64,000 nucleotides of DNA, taken from the NCBI GenBank assembly GCA_038087015.1, contig JASBNA010000008.1, positions 558,001-622,000 on the forward strand, read 5' to 3'. Both the position numbers and the translations under genes were made by a program. Under the pieces are notes generated by a model that saw only the letters and a list, made by a program, of their open reading frames with translations, was not told where the DNA came from and searched no databases. Of the stretch, positions 1 to 13,202 are shown piece after piece. Origin of the DNA: Cerrena zonata (Eukaryota > Basidiomycota > Agaricomycetes > Polyporales > Cerrenaceae). Every line of letters begins with the position of its first letter. Position 1 is the first letter of the stretch.

Positions 1-1680
1 TTCCTTGAACGCTTTGGGGACTTCAGACCATGTAGGACTGACTTCGGGCCCGTAAAGATGTGTCGGCAAACCTGATACAGTTTGAGAGAGCGTCATTTGG
101 GTGGTCACAAATAATGCTAGAGCTGAGCAAATCAACGTACGTATATGATATAATGGCCCTGCATGAGGCCAATGTCCTCGTTGTTGACGACATAAGGTTG
201 TCCAACAGGATATAGATAGCGAGGGAAAAGGTGGTGGTGGGTTGGTAATTGTTTAGCTCCGGCGGCGTCGATATTCCTGGAACGCTCGCGAGCATCAGTA
301 ATTCCCATCATCGGATATGTCAACCATGAGACTAGTACAATGACTCACTCATCTGTCAATTCATGCTTCAGAGGGAGAAGCATTGCTGCCGTCTTTGGAT
401 GATTCCATCCACGGACGGCTTTCTTGCCTAGGTTTGTCCAGTGGATCTCTGGTTGGATCGCATCGAGGTTGGGATCTATGTAATAAAGTGATTTAGACTT
501 CAATCCAGTAGAGTCGTTACCTCGGCATGTCGTGGCAATGCTTTGTAACTGATATGATCGCAATTCGGTTAGATGAGGTTATCCGAGTGAGTCTGCGTCC
601 GAAAAAGGAAGAGTGTTGTTCATTCTTACCTTTTGACAGATCTCAAGTTCCTTGACAGGTTGTCCATGGTCAAGGAGCTCCATCACGCCCTCACGGAAAC
701 CTGGGATTATGTCGCATAAGATCTTCCAGGCTCCAATGGTTCGACGATCCCTGATGACATCGAGGACAAGGTCAGTAGAATGAATAGCATTCCGAGTCGG
801 CTTATGCCCACCTCTCAGAATATTTAGTTAGCTTCCTAGGATCAGGGTTGTTCACAGGGTCAGCTTCTTCGCTTCCTGCGCCATTCCTGTTGATCCAATG
901 AGAACACTCGCTTTCCCATGAGGCGCCTTTTTCGACAATAACACCGATGGCAGTGAAGATCCCTCCCATGCGAGCGAACTTACGCCCATAATTACCCATG
1001 TCAATTGTCACTTGGTCCTCGCTTTCCTCCCCCTCTCCCTCCTCTTGCTCTTCATCCTCATGTTCGTCCTCCTCCTGCTCCTCTCCGAGGTTACCGACGC
1101 GCTGAGATGGCACGTCCTCACTAAACGAGCTGAGACTGGTGAGTAATTTGAATCATCACAACTCGGACCATGGGCGCATTCACTTACGTTTCCCGTCGTG
1201 GTGATTCCCCTCCTTGCATGTTGAAGATGTCTAGATATCGTTACGGTGAGTATGGTACTGACTTATTGGTGTGATCGACTTATAAACACTCACCTTGAGC
1301 AGTGGAGCCTCCTGTTGGGGAAGGTGAGCCCAGGCGTTGTCTCTCTATACCTTGACTTTGATTCTGGATTTCAGGGCCAGATGTTGCTGCTCCATACATA
1401 TTTTGTGTCAACTGAGGAGCACCGTGAGCGGGTGCTGGAGCCCCATAGGCATAAGGCGTGTTTGGGCCAGCGTTCGTTATGGTGGCTGTTGCAGGTGTGG
1501 ACGGCCATCGTGTACCACGATCAGCTTGCTGGGGAGCTTGACGTTGGGTAGTTACTGGCGATTGAGTGGGTTCCTTACTGTGACGTGGGCGTGAATGAGG
1601 TTTGTCTACATTTGATTTCTTTTTAGCTTTGGTACGTAATTTCAACAGAGTGCTAGGCAATTTTCCGGGGGTCATGGCAA
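1..1680 (-). CDS. DUF6698-like protein, partial (3' end outside window)
   Basis: This is a multi-exon minus-strand gene that runs off the left edge. The exons read as one protein. A basic, Pro/Gln-rich N-terminal part lies at about 1675-1283. It is followed by a small exon near 1222-1188, an exon with a long Glu/Asp tract (about 1132-814), and exons at about 752-630, 550-353 and 281-1, joined by GT-AG introns of about 50-90 bp. The later exons carry the order I associate with basidiomycete DUF6698 proteins: GAWKIL, then LYYIDP, RGWNHPKTA, FPRYLYP and NEDIGLMQGH. The function of that family is unknown. The start is uncertain: an ATG near 1675 is preferred over the upstream one at 1798. The gene is divergent from the Plavaka transposase, so it may be cargo of the same element or a separate repeat. 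The exon borders are my own reading. The family call is moderately sure. Confidence 0.55.
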
Positions 1681-2052
1681 GTGTGAGGAGGGCAATGAAG
1701 GGGATGCAAGATGACTGCATACGAGGTAAGAAAAGATTTCTATGACTCTTCCGATCCTGTTGCTGAGTCATAAATTGTTTGGGCAGCTGTCCTATCACCG
1801 TGTCACGATTTGCTCCAGCCTTGCGAATTCAATGCCCGCCGCTGCCCCAATTTCGCCATCCGATCGGCTTCTCGCCCACCGACTCGATGCACTTGTAGTC
1901 ATTGAATTTAATCTCTAAGTTCAACAAATCGGACAGCTCGTTCTTGGATCTATCGTGTTCTGTACGCCCGTATTTCTACTTCCATTCATGTGGTTACTTA
2001 ACTGACTGATATAGAGTAATTTTTGTCTTATTGGTGTCCACACCACCGTGGC
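1681..2052. other. Divergent intergenic region, DUF6698-like gene / Plavaka gene
   Basis: About 370 bp separate the two divergent genes. The stretch has balanced base composition. In it I can support no ORF, TATA box or inverted repeat. The first plus-strand exon may begin inside it after an intron ending near 2014, because an open frame extends upstream of the ATG at 2053. A shared bidirectional promoter is possible but not demonstrated. Confidence 0.35.
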
Positions 2053-5000
2053 ATGCGTTGGAAATACCCCTGCGTCCCTCTATGTAAACGGGGGTCCAAT
2101 ACTCCAAGGGGTTTATCAGTTCACCAGAGCTCATGCAAGCTCAGTCGTGAGCATGATCTTGCGAACGCTCAAAGTCTAGCAAAGAAGCTGCGGGAGGCGC
2201 GTGAAGCGACCAAACAGGCTGCTCTATGGGCCCATCTGCCGTCAAGACCACAACCTGCACCGACCCTCCCAGTATCTAGTAGCTCTAGTCGTGATACTCT
2301 GGATACCCAGGATGTTGACCTCCAAGATGATCACATTCCAGATGACCCACCTCCTTCGTCTACTCTTGACGAACGCGACCTTGGACGTGGGCGGAGAAGC
2401 AAGCGACCGACGTGGAAGATACTTGAGCAGCGTGTTGCCATCCGAGGAGCACCGTCAGAGGCTCTTCCTGACGTGCCGTTGCCACCTACTCCTGATCCTC
2501 TCCCTCAGTTTGAAGCGCAGCGTACCCGCACCACTCATTACGGATTGTATTGCCAATACCTATCCGTAGTGCCTGCCACTTCGCATACCCAGTTCACTCC
2601 TACTCCTATTCACTTCGTCGAACCCGCTTCTTCTGTACCATTGGCTCTCCGTAATCGCGTCTTGCCCACACAACCCTCGCAGCACAACGACGTATCTCTC
2701 GGAGATATGGCTTCCCTTGGTGGTTGCTCCAACATGTCCTCGAAATTGATAATGGACTGGCATTGGTCATCGGGCACCAAATCTCTCGAGAACACCAATC
2801 TTCTAGTGCATACTGTCATGCGGAGCAATCTGATACAATCCCATGAGCTCGAACACTTTGATGCTCGCCGTGAGACGCGTCAAATTGATGCCGCTCTCGC
2901 GAAATTATCGGACTGCTGGCTGGAAACTTCTGTCGATATATCTGTCCCAGACGGCAAACCTCATCCAAAGGGGGGTGCGACACCCATCCCCATCTTCACT
3001 GTGGATGGACTGGTGCATCGTTCATTGACCCAAATCATTCGCAGTGTTTGGACGAGTGCGGACTCGTCCGAGTTTCAGTATATACCATTTCGTCAATATT
3101 GGAAGCGTGGTCCTGGTCTTGCCGATGAACAGGTTCATGGGGAGTTCTTCACCAGTGAAGCATGCAATACTGCATACGAGGACCTCCAAAGCTCGTCACC
3201 CGAGCCGGACTGCAACTTAGAGCGTGTCATTTGCGCTCTGATGTTGTACTCTGACTCAACGCATCTTGCCAACTTTGGAAGTGCGGCTTTATGGCCCTTG
3301 TATATGTATTTTGGTAACCAATCCAAATACGTGCGTGCATGTCCCTCGTCTGGAAGCTGTCACCACGTTGCATACATTCCCAAGGTAGGTACCATTCGGT
3401 CCCGACATGTATTGATAGCTGATACATCATGCACTAGCTGCCGGACTCCTTTCATGATTGGTATCTGGCCGTCACAGGCGAGGGCCCTCCTGCCGAAGTC
3501 TTGACTCACTGCCGCCGTGAACTGATGCATGCCGTGCTCCAAATTGTCCTCGATGATGATTTTATTTATGCATGTACTCACGGCATCGTTTTACAATGTG
3601 GTGATGGAGTCACGTGGCGAGTCTATCCTCGACTTTTCACCTATTCCGCTGATTATCCCGAAAAGTGAGACCTGTTTCCTCACATCTCCACTGAAGCGCA
3701 TGCTGACTACGAATTTGAATTTAGGGTCTTGTTAGCTACGGTTCGAAATCTTGGTAAATGCCCATGTCCCCGATGCCTCCTACCGAAGGCACGCATTTCG
3801 GACATAGGCATGCACTATGACTTCTCCAGAAGAGTAAACCTTCAGCGATCCAGTGGTGCTGCACAAATACGAAAAGTCACCGTAGCCAGGGCAGCTATTT
3901 ACGAGTGGGGTAAAGGTCTCAAGTCGACTGCAGTCGAGAATCTCCTGGGAGCGGAATCATATGTTCCTACTGTGGTATGTGAAATAGTACATCGTATTTG
4001 ACTTATCTTGACATGTTAATCAAATGACCAACGAAATAGAATGCATTTCAAGATCGACTAGGAGACCTGTTGAACATTTTCTCCCTTTTCGTTGTAGACT
4101 TCATGCATGAAATTGAGTTGGGCGTATGGAAGGCAATATTTACCCACTTGATACGGATGCTTATTTGTTTAGGTGGAACAAGCATTCAATTATTCAATGA
4201 ACGGTTGGTGGTCCAGATTAGCTCTAGCTAGCAGTTGCAAAAGCGGCGGGTTGATTGATTTATGTAGATTTCGCCAGGTGCCTACATTCGGACAATCGAC
4301 TATACGACAGTTCCATAACAATGCCTCTGCCCAGAAGAAACTCGCCGCGCGTGACTATGAAGACTTACTACAGGCAAGTATACCTATCTTCAAATAATTA
4401 CCATTGCTCATGGTCTCCACATTAGTGCTGCTTGCCTGTCCTTGAGGGTCTCTTTCATGACACGACACATGATCGCGCTATCCAAGACCTCATCTTTACT
4501 CTCGCTGAATGGCATGCATGCGCCAAATTGCGTCTACACACCACCTCAACGTTGAGTACTCTCAAGGACCTTACTCGTCTTTTTGGCATCCGGATCCGAC
4601 ATTTTGCTAATAAACTGACCCCCGAATACGATACCAAGGAGCTACCAAAGGAGGAAGCAGCTAGGATACGTCGACATGTGAAGCAAGTCACGCAAGGTGG
4701 TGCAGCGGCTCCTACACGCACCAGGTCTTCACCTATTAAGAAGAAGGTATTCTGCATGACCACTTACAAGTTACACACCATGGGGGATTATGTGTCTCAG
4801 ATCGTCCAGTTCGGTACGACAGACTCATACTCAACACAATCGGTGGGTATCTCAAGTTTTACAGCCAATTTAAAGCTTGACGATTAGAGACTGATAGGGA
4901 GAGCTCGAACACCGAAGTGTGAAGCGCTACTATACCCAAACGAACAAGATTAACGCCACATTGCAGATGGCTCGTATTCACCGTCGAGAGCGAGCACTTC

Positions 5001-6265
5001 GCAAGGCACTTGAGCAAAGACATCAAGCGACGCTGAAGGCGCAACAGCTGAAGAGAAAGGTCAACAAAGACGGACACTATAAGTCGATCAAGAGTCACCA
5101 CTTCATTTCCCACTCTCGCAACTTCGCACTGAGGATTTGGTCGTGGCTGGAGGCCAATCATTCTCTGGACTTGCGTTACAAGGTGATTGAATTCAATGTA
5201 TTCTTGACGAAGCGCTTGACTAAGGGTATGAGTATTCAAGGGGTTTATCTTCAAACTACACAACCACCTTGTCGGACGTATGCAGCATCCAGATATGGCC
5301 GATGATGGCACTCAGTATGAAGCTCAAAAACATGCAGAAGTAAGCATTACTAATGGTTGCTTCTTCGAGCATAAGACATTGCAGGTGAACTATACGACTT
5401 ATGATATGCGACGGGAATACGACATCGTTAATCCCCGTAAACATGCAAATATTATGTCAATCTCATCAGATTTAGACCCCAATTGCCTTACATCACCGAC
5501 CGGCCACCCTTTTCGTTATGCACGCGTGCTCGGTATATACCACGCAGATGTAGCTCGTGTACTCCCTGGAATTCCTGTGACATCCCAGACTCTAGAATTC
5601 CTCTTCGTTCACTGGTATCGCCGTGTCGATTCCTTCAAGGCTGGTTTTCAATCTCGCCGGTTACATCGTCTCGAACTAATCCCACCTGATGAACCCGATG
5701 CATGCGGTTTCTTGGATCCTGACGACGTGGTTCGAGGGGCACATCTCATCCCAACTTTTGCTTGCGGCACCCTTACCACACCAGGACTTGCAGATTCCGT
5801 ACATGATCAGGATGCCGTATCGACTTGGAGATACTTCTATGTCAATGTGTGAGTATGCGCCGATTCTATCATATGGATTATAGGAAAGCCTAATTTCATA
5901 TTCTTTGGTACAGATTCGCTGATCGTGACATGTATATGCGCTACAAAGGCGGTGGAATTGGTCACCTACACCTTGATGTTGATGATCCAGAGCCAGAACC
6001 AGATGAGATTGTGACTGATGCCTTACACGAGGCAATTGAGGATGCCGACCACCGCGACATCCATTCGACAAACGATGTACCGATAGGCCACCGTAGTGGA
6101 GAAGAGCCACATGAGAATGAAGATAGTGATCTGGGTGAGGACGATGAGGAGTTGGAAGAGGAGGAGATGGCAGAGCTGGCCTCCGATGAGCAGGGAGATG
6201 GTCTGGAAGATGACAGACGTATTGTTGACCTGATGAACGACACACTTGGGTATGGCACTTTGTAA
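2053..6265 (+). CDS. Plavaka-family transposase, intact nine-exon gene
   Basis: Exons are 2053-3384, 3438-3664, 3725-3974, 4040-4203, 4268-4373, 4426-4842, 4898-5225, 5293-5848 and 5914-6265. Together they give an uninterrupted 1,243-residue frame. All introns are GT-AG except 4374-4425, which starts GC. The N-terminus has a Cys/His finger-like stretch (CVPLCKRG, HQSSC) and then a long variable linker. The conserved Plavaka blocks follow: YIPFRQYW and FGNQSKYVR before residue 444, SADYPEKV near 515, CPCPRC near 530, DFMHEIELGVWK near 625, DTKELPKEEAAR in exon 6, GTTDSYSTQ joined across an intron to GELEHR, VNYTTYDMRR and YARVLGIYHADV in exon 8, and GGGIGH in exon 9. An acidic tail ends the protein. 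Plavaka proteins are DNA transposases expanded in mushroom genomes and should act in the nucleus on their own element ends. The start at 2053 is the first ATG; an upstream exon is possible. I did not find the element ends. Confidence 0.88.
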
Positions 6266-6564
6266 CTTATGAGCTAGGTAAGTGTGATAGACTGACATGC
6301 ATTTGAAAATGTGTCTATATTTGTGTTCTATATTATTGGTGTTGTCTGCAATTGCAGGTCCTTCAACTGGAGCGAGGACGGAAGTATTTCTAGCGGTAGA
6401 AATAACAGGCAATGACCGGAAGGGGTTGGGCAGGAGGGCCGAGGGCCATAAATTTTTTACTCCTCCACCCAGTCTACCGCCTCGATCTCCTCTCTCTCTC
6501 TCTCTATCTCCTTCTTGTTCTGTGAAAAAGCCCCTCCCGTGTTTATCCCCAGCAAATAGCAAGC

Positions 6565-7922
6565 ATGTTCAACGGAGAGTATGACAAAGGCAGCTACCGC
6601 CCTGAGTCTTACGAGAGTCAACCTGAGGATGCCAAGCTAGCTATGGGTCCTCCGAAGCGTCGTGTAAACATCGAGCGCAGGGTGTCTGCGACAGGCAGTA
6701 CCAAAACAGCTCAGTACGTATGCTTGAGGTTGTGTATATGAGTGTCACAAATTTTGACACACCTTTTTAGGATGTTTGCCTCTGGCGGAGCTCTAGACTC
6801 CCAAACGACCAATTCCCAGTGGGAAAGAGAACTCACCACTGAGCAACACAAGGATCTACTTGCTCGCTTCAAGTTCAGAGAGGGGACATAGTTCGATCCG
6901 GATAGCGGGGAAGCAATAGACATTACCCATGCTTTCGATCCCGTCACTTCCTATGTTACACCTGCGACTCCTGACGACGATCGTACTGCATTTGATCCAC
7001 AATCGCAAGCTCTTGATGACGGCGAAGGAGACGAAACCTGGGTATCAACCCAGCCTCAAGATGAAGAAACCGCGGGCAATCATGCCAAAGCCATCAACGA
7101 CGGCCCAACCCTACGTAAGTTGCATCACCCGACTCAGAAATGTTGATATGACATGAAAATGAAACCATATCTTACATGTTTTAGTGCTTGCCACCGATGG
7201 GGCAAATAAGGAAAACATCCCCCCCAAGGCGGAGCGGGTGGGTGTGGTTTGTGAGGGATGTAGAGGTAAATATATTGGTTATTGTGCTCATACTGTTTGC
7301 TCACCAATGCGGCCTTATTCGGTTAACAGACACCTTCGCTGCGATGCTTGGCTGCTTTGAAGAGATCGTAGCCTTTCAAAACCGCTCCGCAATTAGTCTT
7401 GATCAGCAAGCAGATGCTGCACGCGAATCTGCTGCCTATCTGGCCTCGCTCATCAAGCCGATCACGATGATGTTAGCTGGCAGCAACGCTGACGACGTAA
7501 TACTTACCGAAGAAGAAATCGCGGCGGGTATTGTTCTTTATATGGGCTATAAAGCGCGACCAATTCAAGAGGGTCATTGGGTAACGTACCTGCATGCCTA
7601 CGAGGATACCCAGGAGGTCATAGGAATGGAGCGAATTCCTGATCTCGCTGAGATCCCAAAAGTCCTAGGCAAGAGACCAGGCCTTTCCGATACTGATGAA
7701 GAAATAGATAGCGTGAGTGCCATCGGATCGGACGAGTCTGATGATGACTTACCGGCCTTAGAACCCCTTGAAGAGAGTGATGGTGTGGGAGGGAGGTTTG
7801 GGAAGGTGAAGATACACCCAGTATTCATGTATATGCGGGGTGACCTGCCTGAGGAGGTGATGCACATGCGCTTGCTTTCGCAGTTTCGCGACTCTAACCG
7901 TGCTTGTTGCTATCTTTGCTAG
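6565..7922 (+). pseudogene. Unknown four-exon gene with one in-frame stop
   Basis: The exons 6565-6713, 6771-7114, 7185-7265 and 7330-7922 join through consensus GT-AG introns into 389 codons. The frame is broken only by a TAG at 6889 (codon 90). The deduced protein begins with a Lys/Arg-rich segment (GPPKRRVNIERR). It then has an acidic, Asp/Gln-rich middle, a short Cys pair (VVCEGC) spanning the third exon junction, a helical Ala/Gln-rich stretch, and an acidic Ser/Asp tail. I do not recognise a family. It lies 300 bp after the Plavaka stop in the same orientation and shares its base composition, so it may be a second gene of the Plavaka element. The lone stop could be a young null mutation, a sequencing error, or avoided by an alternative acceptor, since the bases at the stop read CATAG. 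Confidence 0.5.
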
Positions 7923-8389
7923 TGGTACAATGGACCGGGTTATTAAAAACTGTATCTAGGCTTAGTAGTAGTATTCAAGTTCAGTGAACCGTTTGAACTA
8001 CTCACTAAATAAATCCCTATGATTTTGATCTTTCACTTGATTTGCAAGTTGTAGTAAGGTGCAGACACTAAGAGTGACAGACTCAATGATCCGAGTCGAC
8101 TCCGAGTACTTGGAGCACCGTGATGCAGTGACCTGAGTGGGCGCGGTGCGAGCTTCGATTCTCGAAGTCAGGCTCGCCACTGCATTGGGACTACAAGACT
8201 TGCCATATTGATACATAGCATCAAAGTGCCGCGTATGGGCAGGGGCTAGCTTTGTAATAGTATCTCACGATATATAATTCATCGTATTGATAATGCGACA
8301 TATTTACTTCAACACATTGCTCGACATAGCCCACATCAGCATCGGGCGGTTCAAAGGGTGAGAAAGAGATCTTCTTCATCCGCTGATGG
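7923..8389. other. Spacer between the Plavaka-side genes and an old LTR
   Basis: About 470 bp with no supported gene. CACTA strings occur near 8003 and 8070, but no partner inverted end was found on the left, so they are not called as element termini. The sequence passes here from balanced to AT-rich composition. Confidence 0.3.
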
Positions 8390-8635
8390 ATTTCCATATA
8401 TGCCTGCTATCGCTGAAGCTTCTCAGCTTCCTCCATCTCAGCTTACTTCTGCCTTCTGTATCTATAGTTAGCATGCACTGCCTTAGTGCACAGACCATCT
8501 TAGCTAGTATAAGTAGTCACCTTTGTACAGGTCAAGCCTGCAAGCTTGATCTACCTATCGCTACCGGTCTATATACTTTGTAATGCTACCTCACTGTGTG
8601 TAGTCTCAGCTCTACTTAGGTTCATACACTACAAC
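8390..8635 (+). repeat. Decayed LTR-like copy related to 53943-54694
   Basis: This stretch aligns by eye with about 54410-54665 in the same orientation. Shared strings include ATCTATAGTTAGCA, GACCATCTTAGCTAGTATAA, AAGCTTGATCTACC and ATCGCTACCGGTCTATA. Differences are mostly C to T or G to A on one strand. The terminal bases and any target duplication are lost. It appears to be an older copy of the same family. Confidence 0.6.
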
Positions 8636-9432
8636 AATGAACTATTATAACAAATTTTGACTTCATTTTTATCAATTCAAATCTTATTTTTATCTAACTT
8701 ACATTGTAATATGATCTAATATTAAAAAACTTTCTATCACTATTAAAAAAAAAAGTAGATATAAATAGCAAATAAAATAATAAAGTACTTATATAAGAAA
8801 ATAGAGAGATAAAACTAGTAATTAGAATAGCTTAAACAATATAAGTTAACTATCTATTATTAGGGCTGGGTAGTATGATTACTAAAGGGAGGCTTTATAA
8901 TCAAAAGAGAGAGAATAAGTAATATACACAAAGAAATAGAGAAAATATATTATAAAAGTCTCCCAAAATATAGAATATGCTAATAGCAAAAGGGTAGTAA
9001 GCAGAAGCTGCAATTGAACAAGCTTAGATATAAGAGAAACAAACTAGAATTGAGAGAGATATAAAGAAAAAGATAAAGAAAGGTAAGAGATTATATAGAC
9101 AATGTTTAAAGTTCTAGAGATAATATGGCAAAACATATAAAGACACATTTGGAAGCCCTGATCAGAGTTCTTGTTTACAATCTATAATTGGTTTAATTCT
9201 AAATAGTCTCTAGATTATTAAGTTTTAAATATACAATATTATATCATTGTTTCTAATATTTTAGATATATATTATATATTATTTAGATCAGAATTTTGAG
9301 AAAAATATAAATCTGAGACTTTTGTATTTTTATTATCAATATTACATAATTAATTAGAGAAATACTTTATTAAACTAAAAAAACTAGATATTTTTAATCA
9401 ATCTCTTGAGAACTACTATAATATAGGAAGTA

Positions 9433-9548
9433 CTGTATCTTTTGGACCATTTAGGTGGTCATAGGTTACAGGGAGGTTCACCTCTTCACCTGATTGGTGC
9501 ACCTTGTCACAGATCACACCCTCCACCTGAATGGTCTAAAAGGTACAG
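9433..9548. mobile_element. 116-bp MITE with TA target duplication
   Basis: The ends are inverted over about 26 bp: CTGTATCTTTTGGACCATTT on the left and the complement of AATGGTCTAAAAGGTACAG on the right. The element is flanked by TA on both sides (9431-9432 and 9549-9550). The TA duplication fits a non-autonomous Tc1/mariner-type element. The interior is GC-richer than its surroundings and non-coding, so the open frame over it (9442-9624) is not a gene. Confidence 0.7.
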
Positions 9549-12268
9549 TACTAAACTGATAACTGAGATGGTTGATCATACAAATCATTTCTGTTTCCTC
9601 ATACCAAGACTTACAGTATTTTGAATTAGTAAAATAGATATATTAGGAGCTATAGAATATATAATGCTGAGAGAAATTCTGAAAATTGATGAAAAGTTTC
9701 TGGAAGTTTAGAAAATTGAAACAAAAAGTGGAAGCAATTTTTAAAATAAAAATAAAATATATGAGATAACTATACAAATATTATAATTAGGTGGTATGTT
9801 TTCTGGCAGGTTTGCAGGTTTCAGCTAGCTTTATTGCTTTAAGTACCTCATCTTTTGTTTCAATATGCTAATATGATTTGTATAATTGGTTTGCAAAAGC
9901 TGCCTATTGTAGTGGGAGTCTCTTCCTGTCCAAGTCATTGTTCACATCAATAATCAAATGGTAATTACAAAGAAGATTCTCAATATACTAATAAGCATCT
10001 ATATATCTCTATGTTTTACAAAAAAATAACAAATTAGCAAGATATCAATCATATCCAAATATTGAGGGATAAGCCTATTTGTAAGGAGACTTGAGCATCA
10101 ATAGAATGCTCTCACAGTAAATAAAAAACTCACAGTACTTTGCATATCTCCAAACAAGTTCAATTGAATTCAGTTTATAGTAGAACTTAGAAAGAAATAT
10201 ATAATAATATCCTTGATTCTTAATGTAGTGTTGGATAAGTGGCTTCTCATTAATAGAATCTTTCTGAAGAGTGAGAATATAGCTCATACAGCACTATTAG
10301 CTTGATAATTCCTCAGCATCTCATATCTCATTGAGTTGCTAAACTAAACTATCATTGATACTATCTGTTAGGGTTGACTCAATAGAACTGAGATACCAAG
10401 AGCTTGATTGAGTCTAAGATAAGATCAAATCATAGTCCTGAAGAATGCTAGCACATTTCTAGGGACTAGTTGGGTGGAGTTGTGTAGGCTGCACTCATGA
10501 TCTCAAGAAAGCATGTCATATTCTCTTAGCTACAAGTATATAGTGGTGAGAGTAAGTAAGAGTGTCCTTTTCCTAACTAGGTAAGAGTCCATAAACTACG
10601 GCACTAAGCTAGGGTCTGTATGAGAATGAAGTAATTCTACAATCCTCAGTGAAGATAACTGACCACATATCGTCCAGTATCCCTTAAACCAAATATCCTA
10701 TGTCAGATACCAAACTCTTGATACTATCTTTCTGCTTTGCCATCTCAGTTATAGCAAGTTATCTCAAAGCATTTTTCTTCTTTGACTTCTTTCTCATTTT
10801 TTCTTTGAGATACTAGCTTCTGTTATTGTAATCAAATTTGATAAGTCTATTCTGAAATTTTCACTTTCTATCTATTTAGAGAATAGTGTTTAATAGTGAT
10901 ATATTTCTTTGGCTATTTTAGTATATAAGACAGACTGCAGAATTTATAGGTTTTGACTCCTTCATATTTTTCATCTGCATATTGCCAAGTTCATTCAAAA
11001 AGAACTGATCTTTCTTTTTTGCCAACTCCTAAGTAGCATACACTATTTCTTTTAAAGCTTCTTAAGGGAGGATTGTTTAGATCTTGGTTTGAAGCTAGAG
11101 TTTAGAAATAAATATCCCAATTATAAGAGTTGCACTTTATAGCTGACATTTTTTGCTTAGTGAGGCAAGTAAAATATTTCTCTAAAAGAGGCTTGAACAT
11201 CTGGGATCACCAAGTATCATCAACTTTCTAGGATTTATCTGCAACTTTTGAAATAGGCTAATACTAGCAGAACATAATTTCTTTAGTTGCCTTCTTATCT
11301 CTGAGAATATCTGCACTAGTTGATAGCCCAGACAGTAGCTATAGGCAAAAGAAATAGAGTTAGACACCAGTTTAGTAATCTAAATAGAGCACAAGTTGGT
11401 TAATATCAGTTGTATGTATGAGATTTGACCTACATATTATAGTATTGAATAAAAATTCTAATTTCTTTTTTTTTAGATCTAACACAATATGACAATACCA
11501 GAGGTGTCTTAAAGACCCCCTCATTTTCTACATACTTTCACAGCAAGACCCTGTCTATAACAGCAGAAAGCTCAACCTCTCAACTCTTTCATTAAGCTTT
11601 AGTTCTGAATTGACTTGACTATTTTCACCTATCAAGATGGCAAAGGTAACTGTCACTATTGAACAAGTTGCTATTGAATTAGATGTGTTTAGAGATGAGA
11701 AAAATGAGGTGGTAACTCTTGTTAAGTCTGTTGATAGCAATGAGGTCAAGGATATCAACAGTCTGGTTTAAGTTATTTTTTAAATTGATTTTTCTTGCTC
11801 TATCTTCATTAAATTGTATCTCTTGTCTTTATATTGCTCTTTTATAGTTTTTGTTTTGTTTTATTTTTATTGATAAAACTCGAATATTATTTTTCTTCTT
11901 AAATTCATCTTTTTTATATTGCTTCTCTTGCTGTTCAGTTCACTTTCTTTATGGAACTCATTTTGGTTTATCTGTCTAATAATCAATATGCTGTCATCTA
12001 AATTAGGATTAGTTTAAAATATATAATTTCCTTTGTTTCTCAAATGCAGAGATCAAATCCCATTGTTCTATTTTCTTTCTAGTATAAATAATATAAAGCA
12101 CACAATATATTTTCTTCTATTATTATAGCTTTATTTCTCATTGTTTAAACAAAACAATGCTTTTCTTTGTTTTGAAGTTCCCTGCCAAATTTGTATAAAT
12201 AGATCTCTTATACATTGCAGCAAAGAAGAAACCTGTCCTCAAAGGAAAATGTCTGCTTACTGAAGTAC

Positions 12269-12291
12269 TGTTATTATTATTATTATTATTT
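12269..12291. repeat. TTA/TAA trinucleotide microsatellite
   Basis: About seven uninterrupted TTA units in non-coding AT-rich DNA. Confidence 0.85.
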
Positions 12292-13202
12292 AAGCATTAC
12301 TGTTTACTGTTACTCAGCTTGCAGGTCTGATACTTGTAGCACTCACTTACACTCTAAAAACCTAATAGATCTTTAACTTTACTCTCAACTCTTAACTAAA
12401 TCTTATATTTACCAAACAGGTAAGCCTAAGTATATAAGAAGAACCTTAAGTTATATATAACTATAAATGAACACTGCATTTAACCTCTGACCTTGTGTCT
12501 AGTTTAGGAAGCGTACAAGTGAGATAGTCTCTTTGAGATTTGTTTTGTTTTGTTTGTTTATTTTTTTATTATTGAGATCTATCAAATGATTGTCAGATTA
12601 CAATTGAAAATGAGTCAAAGTTAAGTTATATTTACCCTAATACTATTGCATAAGTAGTGTCAATAGATGTAAATTAAGTTAAATATAATATAGAAATAAA
12701 GATACAAGGTGATACAGGAAAAAAAATAGAACTCTAGAAATAACAATTTACTTTTTCTATATTGCTATTGATATTGTCTTATTATATGCTTTGCACAAAA
12801 TAAAGAACTTCATATTTTTCAATAGGCCCTTATACTTGCAGGCTTCTTACTTAGTCATTAATTATACTATTATAGTTGTTACAGGTGAAGCCCTAAGGTG
12901 TTTAAAATTCAGAGTTCAAGTCAGTTAAGTTTGCAGTTCAGGTTCTAAATATAGCAGATGCACTTAGGTCAGGTTAAAGATCTAACTATATATGTATAGG
13001 GTATATATAGTTAGAGGGGACTCTCTTCTTAGCCAATCAAGTAAATAGAATGAGTTATATGAGAATGAAAAATAAATCAGTATATAATAAATAAATCATG
13101 TGAAATTAAAAATAAGTTATAATACAAGATAAGTTATGAGATATGGTGGAAGGCAATAGAGCAGAAACAATACATGTGCTATATTGTGTGAGTGTCACAG
13201 TA

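Larger units (their letters stand above)
8640..13202. other. AT-rich, CG-poor relic sequence
   Basis: No gene can be supported in this 4.5-kb stretch. CG dinucleotides are rare and stop codons are dense in all frames. Short open frames at 10075-10287, 11182-11367 and 11555-11758 have no recognisable motifs. It holds the MITE at 9433-9548 and a TTA microsatellite at 12269-12291. The rest is probably decayed transposon sequence. Confidence 0.5.

Noticed and set aside
1246..1594. Plus-strand open frames in the DUF6698-like gene
   Set aside because: They are shadows of the minus-strand Pro/Gln-rich exon and have no motifs.
5962..6258. Ser-rich minus-strand open frame opposite the Plavaka C-terminus
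   Set aside because: It is the antisense shadow of the acidic tail in exon 9 of the Plavaka gene.
8003..8075. CACTA strings as possible right end of the Plavaka element
   Set aside because: They are in the wrong orientation for a right end, and no inverted partner was found in the available left side.
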